In this document: positions 20,767 to 29,342 of the stretch, in pieces
Numbering within the stretch: position 1 is the first letter of the stretch
How the letters are laid out: every line of letters begins with the position of its first letter
NCBI GenBank assembly: GCA_963575745.1
Contig: CAUYUJ010015030.1
Span: 262,501 to 326,500 of the forward strand
Direction: 5' to 3'
Origin: Prorocentrum cordatum
Taxonomy: Eukaryota > Sar > Dinophyceae > Prorocentrales > Prorocentraceae
DNA: 64,000 bases
Position numbers and translations under genes: made by a program
The notes under the pieces: generated by a model
The model's input: the letters and a program-made list of their open reading frames with translations, nothing else
What the model was told of the DNA's origin: nothing
Databases searched by the model: none

Positions 20767-21677
20767 CCAATTCTAGACGAACTCACGGATGTCGGAAGTC
20801 GCCCATTCCCTCGAAGCAATGCGAAGATTAATGCATTTTCAGCGAGCGAGGGCGCCAAGAGCCTGTCGAGTTCTCCCCAGATGGCCTACCAGCTCTTGAT
20901 GGGTGGGCCCAGAGATTTTGCAAGACCCCAACGGCACCAAGAAATTCTAACTACCCTAAGGGCCTCAAGAGGAGATCCCAGAAATTCTATCTCCCCACAG
21001 GGCCTCAAGAGAGATTGCCAGAAATTCCTCGCCCCTCAGGGCGTCAAGAGGAGATCCCAATCTTCAACGCACTCATTTTTTGAGTCCTAGTAGATCCAGA
21101 ACCCCATAAATCTGTTATTCTTTCGAGATTCGCTGCCAGGCCGAAGGTTTCGACTGACTGCGCTAGCCGATAGAACAGAGAACAGCTACAGCGCGCCCCC
21201 CCCCCCCCCCGCCCTCGCGGCGGACAGCGTCGGATAATTCATGTAGTCGGGGGGGGGGGGGGGGCCCTGGGGGGCCCTGGAGCCATGGGGCGTTGATCCG
21301 ATCGGCATAAGCCCGACACTTGCGCAAACGTCCAGCGGTGCCAGTGTGGGGGGGGGGGGGGGGGGGGGCGCGCTGCGGGACGGGGGATGAGACGGCGCGC
21401 ATGCTGCAGCCCGCGCGGCCTCGCATGGAGCGCGCGCGCGGCATCGGGCCGACGGACCGTGGGAAGCAGCCGCGGGGGCGGCGTCCTGCAGGGCACAGAA
21501 TGCAGATGAGGCCTAAGGATTAAGGGCGAGTCGGGTCGGGTCGTCGTCGCGTCGTCGTCGTCGTCACGGTCGTCGTCACGGTCGTCAAAATCTCTGATCA
21601 TATCGCCTCGCCCCCATCTCCCCCCCCCCCTCCCCCCATCTACTCCAACGCGCGGCGCGTGGCGGGCCCTCACCACG
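20767..21677. other. Spacer with repeat and homopolymer runs
   Basis: Holds copy A of a dispersed repeat (20952-21135), C and G runs (21196-21210, 21249-21264, 21346-21368) and a CGT-triplet stretch (21540-21590). No gene seen. Confidence 0.5.
20952..21135 (+). repeat. Dispersed ~184-bp repeat, copy A
   Basis: Made of three imperfect ~44-bp blocks (GGGCCTCAAGAGGAGATCCC, AGAAATTCTATCTCCCCACA, GGGCCTCAAGAGA..) followed by AACCCCATAAATCTGTTATT. Copy B is at 24916-25097, same orientation, about 95% alike. Confidence 0.9.
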
Positions 21678-22529
21678 CTAGCAGCCCGCAAAATCGCGGT
21701 TAGTTTTGGGGTGGTGGCCGACGCGCATGTGAAGAAGGTTGCGCCTGCCATAGTGATCACTGCGGATCCCTGAACAGGGCGCGCAGAGCTTCCTGGAACA
21801 TACACGCTCAGAGAAGCCGCCGCATACGGTGCAGATGTCAACGCTGCGATAGCGGGCCATCACGCGGCTGCTGTGGCACCCGAGCGCGCCAGCCGCGAGG
21901 GGCAAGATCCGGCGGAAGTGCGGTGCGATCCACGGCGCAGTGGCTGGCCAGCCGAAGTCGTTGGCCTCAGACCCCTCGGGCACCTCCAAGGCTTGCCCCG
22001 CTGGTGCCGGCGGAGGCAGCCCAGGCTGCCCAGGCTGCACAGCGACAGGAGGAGGCTGCCCAGCGGCAGCGACAGGAAGTGCTGGGGGTGGGAGTGGGAG
22101 CGCGGCCCCTGCGCCACCCGGAGCTGCAGCGGCGCCCACAGGGCCTGCGGCCGCAGCGCCACCACCACCAGCAGCTGGCACATGAACCGCATGCTGGAAC
22201 ACGGCGGCGGCCCCCGGGGCGCGCTGGTCGTCGCCGCCGCCGCCCACCACGACTCCATCTCCATTGATGGTCACACCGCCCACCACGACTCCATCTCCAT
22301 TGATGGTCACACGAAGCTGGAGCTGGATGTGAACCGTCGTCGACGGCCCAGATGCTGCCATCGCGGCGAGCGTCGACGCCGCGTCGACGCCTGAGTCCGA
22401 GGCGGGGGGGGTCGCCTGCTCAGGCTGAGGAGGAGTACAGCCGAAACACTGGACCTTCGCACTGCAGACGGCTGAGGCTGAGGCAGCGACGCCGACGGAC
22501 GGTGACGACGACGACGGGTCACGGGCCAT
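21678..22529 (-). CDS. Zinc-ribbon-tailed protein with Pro/Ala/Gly-rich body
   Basis: A 283-residue frame. Residues ~70-200 are low-complexity Ala/Pro/Gly with a 12-residue direct repeat (VTINGDGVVVGG, twice; a 36-bp duplication near 22245-22316). The C-terminal part carries SVDICTVCGGFSERVCSRKL, CAPCSG and LLHMRVGHHP. This is a four-Cys ribbon of the type (CxxCG.....C..C.....G.HP) that I know from the ends of many dinoflagellate multi-copy and retroelement proteins. Nucleic-acid binding is inferred from the family only. No start context or leader relic supports the first Met; the true gene may be longer and spliced. Confidence 0.45.
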   Translation of the reverse strand: MARDPSSSSPSVGVAASASAVCSAKVQCFGCTPPQPEQATPPASDSGVDAASTLAAMAASGPSTTVHIQLQLRVTINGDGVVVGGVTINGDGVVVGGGGDDQRAPGAAAVFQHAVHVPAAGGGGAAAAGPVGAAAAPGGAGAALPLPPPALPVAAAGQPPPVAVQPGQPGLPPPAPAGQALEVPEGSEANDFGWPATAPWIAPHFRRILPLAAGALGCHSSRVMARYRSVDICTVCGGFSERVCSRKLCAPCSGIRSDHYGRRNLLHMRVGHHPKTNRDFAGC

Positions 22530-22675
22530 GGGCCACCGGCCACGGGGGAGACCGTCGGACCGTCGGGGGGCGCCGCACGATGACTCATCTGCGAGGGCCC
22601 TCCGTCGGGAGGCCCCTCGACCACTCGGCCCTCCCGACGGGAGTCGACAGCCAGGGCCCGAGAATCCGATCGTAT

Positions 22676-23370
22676 GTTAGAGCTCCAATGGAGCTCTAAC
22701 ATCGCATGTTAGATTATGTTAGAGCTCCCTGGGAGCTCTAACATCGCATGTTAGAGCTCCGTGGGAGCTCTGAGGCGGCGGCGGCGGCGGCGGCGGGTAG
22801 GTTAGAGCTACCAGGGAGCTCTAACATAGCATGTTAGAGCTCCCAGGGAGCTCTAACATGCTATATTAGAGCTCCCATGTTAGAGCTCCCTGGGAGCTCT
22901 AAAATACCGAGCTCCAACGGAGCTTTAACATAGCATGTTAGAGCTCAGTGGGAGCTCCCTGGGAGCTCTAACATGGTATGTTAGAGCTCCCGTGGGAGCT
23001 CTAACATGGCTTGTTAGAGCTCCAACGGAGCTATAACATAGCATGTTCGAGTATGTTAGAGCTCCCTGGGAGCTCTAACATGGTATGTTAGAGCTCCGTG
23101 GGAGCTCTAACATGGCATGTTAGAGCTCCCAGGGAGTTCTAACATGGTATGTTAGCCTTGAGCTCTAACATAGGATGTTGTTAGAGATCCTTGGAGCTCT
23201 ATCATGGCATGTTAGATTCCCATGGAACTCTAACATGCTATGTAAGAGCTCCTTGGGAGCTCTAACGTGTTATGTTAGATTTCGATGTGAGGGTTTTGAA
23301 CTCTAACATGCTATGTTAGAGCTCGATGGGAGCTCTAGCATAGCATGTTAGAGCTCCCATCGAGCCGCCC
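22676..23370. repeat. 32-bp palindromic satellite array 2 (largest)
   Basis: About 20 units of TTAGAGCTCC-NN-GGAGCTCTAA in 32-bp steps. The central pair varies (CT, GT, CA, AT) and so does the spacer (CATGGTATG, CATGGCATG, CATAGCATG). It is interrupted by a GGC-triplet run (22773-22796) and followed by (CGT)n at 23380-23408. Confidence 0.95.
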
Positions 23371-23376
23371 CCCCCG

Positions 23377-23408
<32 letters not shown>

Positions 23409-23599
23409 CCATCGGCCCCCCACCCCCCTCCTTTTAAGCGCACATAAGTAAGGGAACATGTCCGAACACGGCCGCACTCTCGCACGCACCGCTGCCCTGT
23501 CCCCGACCTCGAGAACGAAGGCTTCCCCCTTTGAAAGGCGGGGGCACAGGGGTGGGGCCCTGTCTTCGACCACGGTGAAACATGGGGGCGGGGCCCTGT

Positions 23600-23935
23600 C
23601 TCGACGGAAGGGGGGAGGTGGGGGGGGGGGGGGGGGGAGGGGGGGGGGGGGGGGGGGGTGGTGAGGGGGAGGGGGGGGTGGGGGGGGGGGGGGGGGGGGG
23701 GGGGGGGGTGGGGCGGGGGGGGGGGGGGGGGGGGGGGGGGGAGGGGGGGGGGGGGGGGGGGAGGGGCAGCAGGGACTTCTGAAGTAGAACTAGAAGGTGG
23801 GGTGGGGGGGGGGGGGGGGGGGGGGAGAGGGGGCGGCGGGAAGGGGGGAGTGCAGATGACCGGGGGGGGAGAGGGGGGAGGAAGGAGGAGGAGGAGGAGG
23901 AGGAGAGGAGGAGGAGGAGGAGGAAAGCTTCACCG
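23600..23935. repeat. Near-pure G tract then (GGA)n
   Basis: About 230 bp that is almost all G (23610-23850) broken by single A, T or C, then GGA triplets to 23930. Such tracts are unreliable in assemblies. Poly-Gly and poly-Pro frames here are artefacts. Confidence 0.9.
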
Positions 23936-24490
23936 CCCCCCACGCGCCGCCGACGTTCATCGTGCATCCGTCCCGTGCTGGCGAGCTCCTCACTGAGAAA
24001 GTACCCACCCCTGGCAATATGAAGACACGCTTCTCGTTGAGCTCCGTCAACGCATGAGGGGAGATCGATTTATGGCCGTGAGCGCGGTATACCGCGATTT
24101 CGTTCTTGTCGCGGAGGTTCAAGACCTTCGGGGCCATCGGAAAGAAAGGCGACAGGCCCTCGATCGAGCAAGCTCGCCAACAACTTCTCGAGCCAAGCGA
24201 GACTACGTACAATCAGATGGTGCGGGCCAGGAAACTGGAAGAATCCAGAGCGGTTGTGGATACTTCAGGCCAGGGTCAGGATGAGCATTGGAAGAGCCTA
24301 CTGGGGGACCCAAGGATGAGCCAGCACAGGAAGGCCTCAGCATAATTGCGCGAGGCTGCTGCGAGAAGCCTGATGGGGACTGTGACAAGGGAATGCGGCG
24401 GCACGCCGCTGTGAGAAGACTTATACGACAACGCTGCCCGTGTGAGAAGCTACTGCCGCAGGCAGCGGCGCGCGTGAGGTCACTCGGTCA
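23936..24490. other. About 550 bp without a supportable gene
   Basis: Short frames exist on both strands (for example a plus-strand frame at 24106-24345) but carry no recognisable motif. Confidence 0.4.
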
Positions 24491-24495
24491 TCCTT

Positions 24496-24650
24496 CTTCG
24501 TATGGCAGCTTGGTTTCGTATGGTAGTTTGGTTTCTTATGGTAGCTGGGTTTCTTAGGGTTGCTTGGCTTCTCATCGTAGCGTGGTCTCGTATGGTAGCT
24601 GGGTTTCCTATGGTAGAGGAGCCTATCATGGTAGCTTGGTTTCTTTGTCT
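24496..24650 (-). repeat. 18-bp minisatellite encoding a YHxKPS hexapeptide on the minus strand
   Basis: Plus strand repeats CTTGGTTTCGTATGGTAG-like 18-mers about eight times. The minus strand frame (24421-24681) reads KKPSYHDR..YHRKPSYHTRP, then YDEKPSNPKKPSYHKKPNYH and TKPS. Substitutions preserve the Pro-Ser and Tyr-His positions in most units. No signal peptide, start context or conserved flank is visible, so it may be a non-coding repeat. Confidence 0.55.
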
Positions 24651-24679
24651 GGCATCTGTCCTGGCATGTTCGGGCCCCC

Positions 24680-24912
24680 ACGGAGCTCTAACATGCGATG
24701 TTAGGGCTCCCAGGGAGCTCTAACATAATCGAACATGCTATGTTAGAGCTCCCTTGGAGCTCTAACATGCGATGTTAGAGCCCCCAGGGAACTCTCACAT
24801 CATCTAACATGCTATGCTAGACTCTAGAATAATCTAACAATATGCTATGACAGAGCTCTGTTGGAGCTCTAACATGTCATGTTACAGCTCCCTGGAGCAC
24901 TAACATCATCTA
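24680..24912. repeat. 32-bp palindromic satellite array 3
   Basis: Degenerate units (GAGCTCTAACATGCGATGTT, AGAGCTCCCTTGGAGCTC, CATCATCTAACATGCTATG) ending right at copy B of the 184-bp repeat. Confidence 0.85.
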
Positions 24913-24915
24913 ACC

Positions 24916-25097
24916 ACCCTAAGGGCCTCAAGAGGAGATCCCAGAAATTCTATCTCCCCACAGGGCCTCAAGAGAGGTTGCCAGAAATTCCTCGCCCCTC
25001 AGGGCGCCAAGAGGAGATCCCAATCTTCAACGCGCTCATTTTTTCAGTCATACTAGATGCAGAACCCCATAAATCTGTTATTCTTTCGAATTCGCTG
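24916..25097 (+). repeat. Dispersed ~184-bp repeat, copy B
   Basis: Same blocks as 20952-21135, from ACCCTAAGGGCCTCAAGAGG to GTTATTCTTTCGAATTCGCT. Offset 3,964 bp. Confidence 0.9.
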
Positions 25098-25216
25098 GCC
25101 CGCTGCACGGGCACACCGCGCGAGCGCGGCGAAGGAGCTGGCACGCGAGCCAGGCTGCGCGCCTCCGACATCGGCTACCAGACGCCCATGCGAGGTCACT
25201 TGTCCTGCTGCTGAGC

Positions 25217-26025
25217 TCACTGGTCATCCTTCTTGTCCTGCGGCGTGAGCTCCTCCACTTTCTGATCGAGCTCCTCGACTTTCTCCTGCAGGTCCTGGAG
25301 CGCTGGTCCCTGTGCCCGCAGGAGGTCCAGAATAGGACCAATCTTCTCGGCCATGTTGTTATGTGCCATAAGGTTTGGAGCAGCGTTGGTCAAGAAATTG
25401 AGCATCGAGGTGATAACGGTGGTTAGCCCGTCCTGCTGCTGCTGCTGCGTAAGCTTCTGCTGCCACTGCTGTGCTCCTGCAGTTGCAGCTCCTGCTTTTG
25501 CAGCTCCTGGTGACGCAGCTCTTGAGCTGTTCCAGCTTTTCCAAGTGTTCTCTCCTGCAGCTGCTCCAGCTTCTTGCTGATGGCCTTCACTTTACCATTG
25601 CTCTCTGCTCTATCTGCCCTTGAGCTTGGGCTTCTTCGGCGACCTCCAATCATCCGCTTCGTCGTTTTCCCGCTTCGGGGCGTAGCTCGAGTGGAGCACC
25701 ACAGTGTTCATGATCTTAGAGCACCAGGCGGCCTTCTCCTCATCAGAACCCTGTGGACAAGCATTATGCCACCAGGGATGCATATGCTTTACATTCTTGA
25801 TGTGGTCCGCCGAAATCTGGTGCGTCGGTGCTGCCCATTTCTCGCGCGGTAAACAAAACCACCAGGGCTCCTTAGGTTCTCCACTCTTCTTCGAAACGTA
25901 CTCGCGAACTTCTAGCCATGGCGCATCAATGGGTCCAGTGTCAGGGTCCATGATGACGGTTTCTGGACATGGGCCAGGCCTCCCTGCGCTGCCCCCCATT
26001 TCTGACATGGCAGCCTGCAGGCGCT
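25217..26025 (-). CDS. Trp-rich plus coiled-coil protein, dinoflagellate family of unknown function
   Basis: An exon opens after a strong acceptor (TTTCTTGCAG) at about 26026 with RLQAAMSEMGGSAGRPG. It continues APWLEVREYVSKKSGEPKEP, WWFCLPREKWAAPTHQISAD, HIKNVKHMHPWWHNACPQGS and a basic stretch SPKKPKLKGR (candidate nuclear signal). It then enters a Gln-rich coiled coil (KKLEQLQERT, QELRHQELQKQELQLQEH). Near 25475 the frame shifts; the next frame reads QQWQQKLTQQQQQDGLTTVI and ends in a heptad-patterned tail LQDLQEKVEELDQKVEELTP before the stop at 25217. The shift lies in a CAG-rich run. Function not recognised. The gene lies between palindromic arrays 3 and 4. Confidence 0.5.
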
Positions 26026-26169
26026 GCAAGAAATGCCTTGAGCCGAGGTGCCTGCGCTACAGGAAAGCTGGGTGATCTGATAAATGGAACCAAGAGGGGT
26101 CCAGGAGGCTATTTTGTGGGTTCCCGAGGGGCAGGGCGATTTGAGGGATCCCCCTTCGTTGATCGATTT

Positions 26170-26598
26170 CCCTCGCATGGTAGAGCTCCCAGGGAGCTCG
26201 AACATGGCATGTTAGAGCTCCCAGGGAGCTCTAACATGGTATTTTAGAAGAACTTCAGGGAGCTCGAACAAGCTATGTTAGATCTCCCTGGGAGCTCTAA
26301 CATGGGATGTTAGAGCTCCCGTGGAGCTCTAACATGCTACGTTAGAGCCCCCGTGGAACTCTACCATGGCACGTTAGATCTCCCATGGAGCCCTAACATG
26401 CTATGTTAGAGCCCCCACGGAGCTGTAACATACGATGTTAGAGCCACCAATGAGCTCGAACATACGCTAGCATGCTATGTTAGAGCGCCGTGAGAGCTCT
26501 AACATGCCATGTTAGAGCTCCCTGGGAGCTCTAACATGCCATGTTAGAGCCCCCATGGAGCTGTAACGTACCATGTTAGAGCTCCCTGGGAGCTCTAA
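26170..26598. repeat. 32-bp palindromic satellite array 4, truncated by the gap
   Basis: About 12 units (GTTAGAGCTCCCAGGGAGCT, GTTAGAGCTCCCGTGGAGCT) running into the run of N. Confidence 0.95.
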
Positions 26599-26698
26599 NN
26601 NNNNNNNNNNNNNNNNNNNNNNNNNNNNNNNNNNNNNNNNNNNNNNNNNNNNNNNNNNNNNNNNNNNNNNNNNNNNNNNNNNNNNNNNNNNNNNNNNN
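26599..26698. other. Assembly gap (100 N)
   Basis: Exactly 100 N, the usual placeholder for a gap of unknown size. It joins a palindromic array to a GGA tract, so the true distance is unknown. Confidence 0.99.
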
Positions 26699-26870
26699 AG
26701 GAGGAGCAGGACTACAAGAGGAGAAGGCGGAGGACGGGCCTCCCGGAGGAGAAGGACTACAGGGGCAGAGGAGGAGGTGGAGGATGAGGAAGCCTGCAGG
26801 GGGAACGGGAAAGGGGGCCTGGGAAGAGGGGGGAGGGGGAGGAGGAGACGGAGTGGGAGGAGGAGGAGGA

Positions 26871-26901
<31 letters not shown>

Positions 26902-27437
26902 GAGGAGAGGGGGAGGGGGGGAGGGGAGTGGAGATGGGGAGGCGGGGAGGCGGCACCCCAAAGAAACGGAGGAGAGGAGGAGGAGGCGGGAGGAGGGAGG
27001 GGGGCGATGAGGAGGAGGAGGAGGAGGAAGACGAGGCCGGGACGAGGACAGGAGGAGGAGGGGAGGAGGAGGAGGAGGAGGAGGAGGAAGGCGCGGTCGG
27101 CGGGCACAGCCGCCCAGGGCCGCAAGGGCCGTCAGCGCTCCACGGAGAGACAGAGAGGGAGGAGGAGGAGGCAAGAGGAGGCGGGCGCGACTCATGGAGA
27201 GCTGGCGGGGAGGGGATGGATGGGCAAAGCGGGGGGGGGGGGGGGAGGAGGAGGAGGGAGGAAGGAGGAGGAGGAGGAGGAGGAGAGCAGGAGGAGGAGG
27301 AGGGAGGAGGAGGAGGGGGAGGAGGAGAAGGAGGAGGAGGAGGAGGAGGAGGAGGCGGAGGAGGAGGCGGAGGAGGAGGAGGAGGGGGCGGAGGGCGACG
27401 ACGGCGACGACGATGACGATGACGACGCAGACGACGA
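26699..27437. repeat. (GGA)n / G-rich tract ending in (GAC)n
   Basis: GGAGGA and G runs with interspersed GAC triplets (27395-27437). It directly abuts the GC donor of the minus-strand gene at 27445, so it is probably intron. Confidence 0.85.
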
Positions 27438-27444
27438 CGAGGGC

Positions 27445-29228
27445 CTTCAGCACAGACGGGCAGAGCACCGGCGGCGACGCCTGCCTGGCGATCGCCAGGC
27501 GCACCTCCATCTCCGCCACGAGGCCCGCCAGCTCCTTGTACGATGGGTTCGTGAGGAGAGCCCGCGTCTGCTCCGGAGGCGGCTCGTCCATGAGCTGATC
27601 CGCGGCCGACCGCCACTCGGGAGATGCAGCCTCGATCTTGCGCTGCACGACCTGCACGGCCGTGGCCCACTGCTCGCATAGATCATCAATCAGCTTGCCC
27701 ATCCACTTGAGCGTCGACTGAATCAGATATGAGATCGGGTACTTGTCCAGCACGTCCGCGTGGTCCAGCGAGCACAGCTGGAGCGCCTTCATGAAGTTGT
27801 CGTGGAACCCGTCCTGCGTGTAAGAGGTCTCGTCGAACTGGATGCCATGGGCATCCCGATACTGCCTGAAGACGTACTGCGTGAACGCGATCAGGTCCTT
27901 GAAAACTTGGATGGCCGCGCTCACCTTCTTCGCGTTCTCCGAGGTAAGGTCGAACGCACCGGTCGCGGCAAAGATCAGCGGCATGCTCACCTCCCAGGCG
28001 CGGAGCACTTTGACCACGGTGCCAATCTGGACGGCCAACCCTGCGTCGGCGGTCTTGCACAGCTCGAGGGCATCGGTGATGGCCGCCTGCGCGCGCGAGG
28101 TCAACTCTGCATCGAAGGCGCCCGTCCGCAGCAGCAAACCTGGATGTTCACCCCAATCAGACCTGCAAACCTGCGCCGCCCACGAGCACGAAAAGAAACT
28201 CTCGCCTGGAAATTAATTGAATACAACTTCGGAGAGCAGCCGATCGAGGTCCGCGATGGCCGAGCTCATGGCCCTGCGCTGCACATCCTTCAGCTGGATG
28301 TACCTCGGTGCACGCGTGAACGCCTCCAGGGATGTCTCAGCGGTGCTCTTCACGGCGTGGCCGTCCCAGAACGAAAGCATTTCATCTGAATGCACGCGCA
28401 CGTGGAGGGTATATTTAATATAAGACAACACCACCTTTGCCACCGCCAACGTAGGCTCCGAGCTCAAGAGCATCTTGACGGCCTCGACGCCCTCGGTCTG
28501 TGCAGCACGCTGGGCGCGGAACTGGGGGACGGTCTCGGAGTGGTCCTGGAGGAAGCCGACCTCTGGGATGTTAGGGATCTCGAAGAAAGTAGCGTGCCAA
28601 TCAGCGCTCACCTGCACCTCATGTTGGAACTGCTGCGTGGCCCACGGTGGACTCGATGCATCAATCGAAGGTGAGGTCAACCATGACGTGAAAGTCGTAA
28701 AAGCATGCTGTGCGAGAACGCAAGCCGTGTCCCCGCAATGCGACACGAAATTCTGAAGTGTGGCCGTCGTGCGGCCAGGTGCATTGATATAGAGGTGCCC
28801 AATGTCGCCCATCGCGGTGATGGCGTCTGTCATGGATCGCAAGGTAGTCGCCTGTGGGCCGGACAACATGGCGCCCCCCCCGGGAGCGAGGCACCTCCCC
28901 CCCCCCTCCCAGCCCACCACCCCCCCATATCCCGACCACTCCCCCACCCCACCCTGCCCAACCCCCCAGCCCACTACCCAGCCCACACGCTGCCCAACCC
29001 CCCACCCCCTTGTCCCTGCCAGCAGTGACCACCACGTGATGAGCACGATGGACGCCCGCTGGGAGGGGGCACGGGGGCGCGGGGTGGCGGCGGGGTCGGG
29101 GGAGGGGGGGGGGGGGGGGTCTGCGGGTGGGCGAGGGGTGGTGGTCGGGATAGGTGGTGGGGAGGGCGTGTGGGGAGGGGGTGTGCCTTAAAAGCGGGGC
29201 CATGCCAAAGCGCCCACCCCCCCCCCCC

Positions 29229-29259
<31 letters not shown>

Positions 29260-29284
29260 ACCCCCCCCCCACCACTCCCCCCCG

Positions 29285-29342
<58 letters not shown>

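Noticed and set aside
23582-23996. Poly-Gly and poly-Pro frames
   Set aside because: Products of a G homopolymer tract; length is also unreliable in an assembly.
26512-27420. Pro/Ser-rich extension of the last exon of the Cys-rich gene, across the N gap
   Set aside because: Real coding stops at the GC donor at 27445; beyond it the frame reads a GGA tract and undefined bases.
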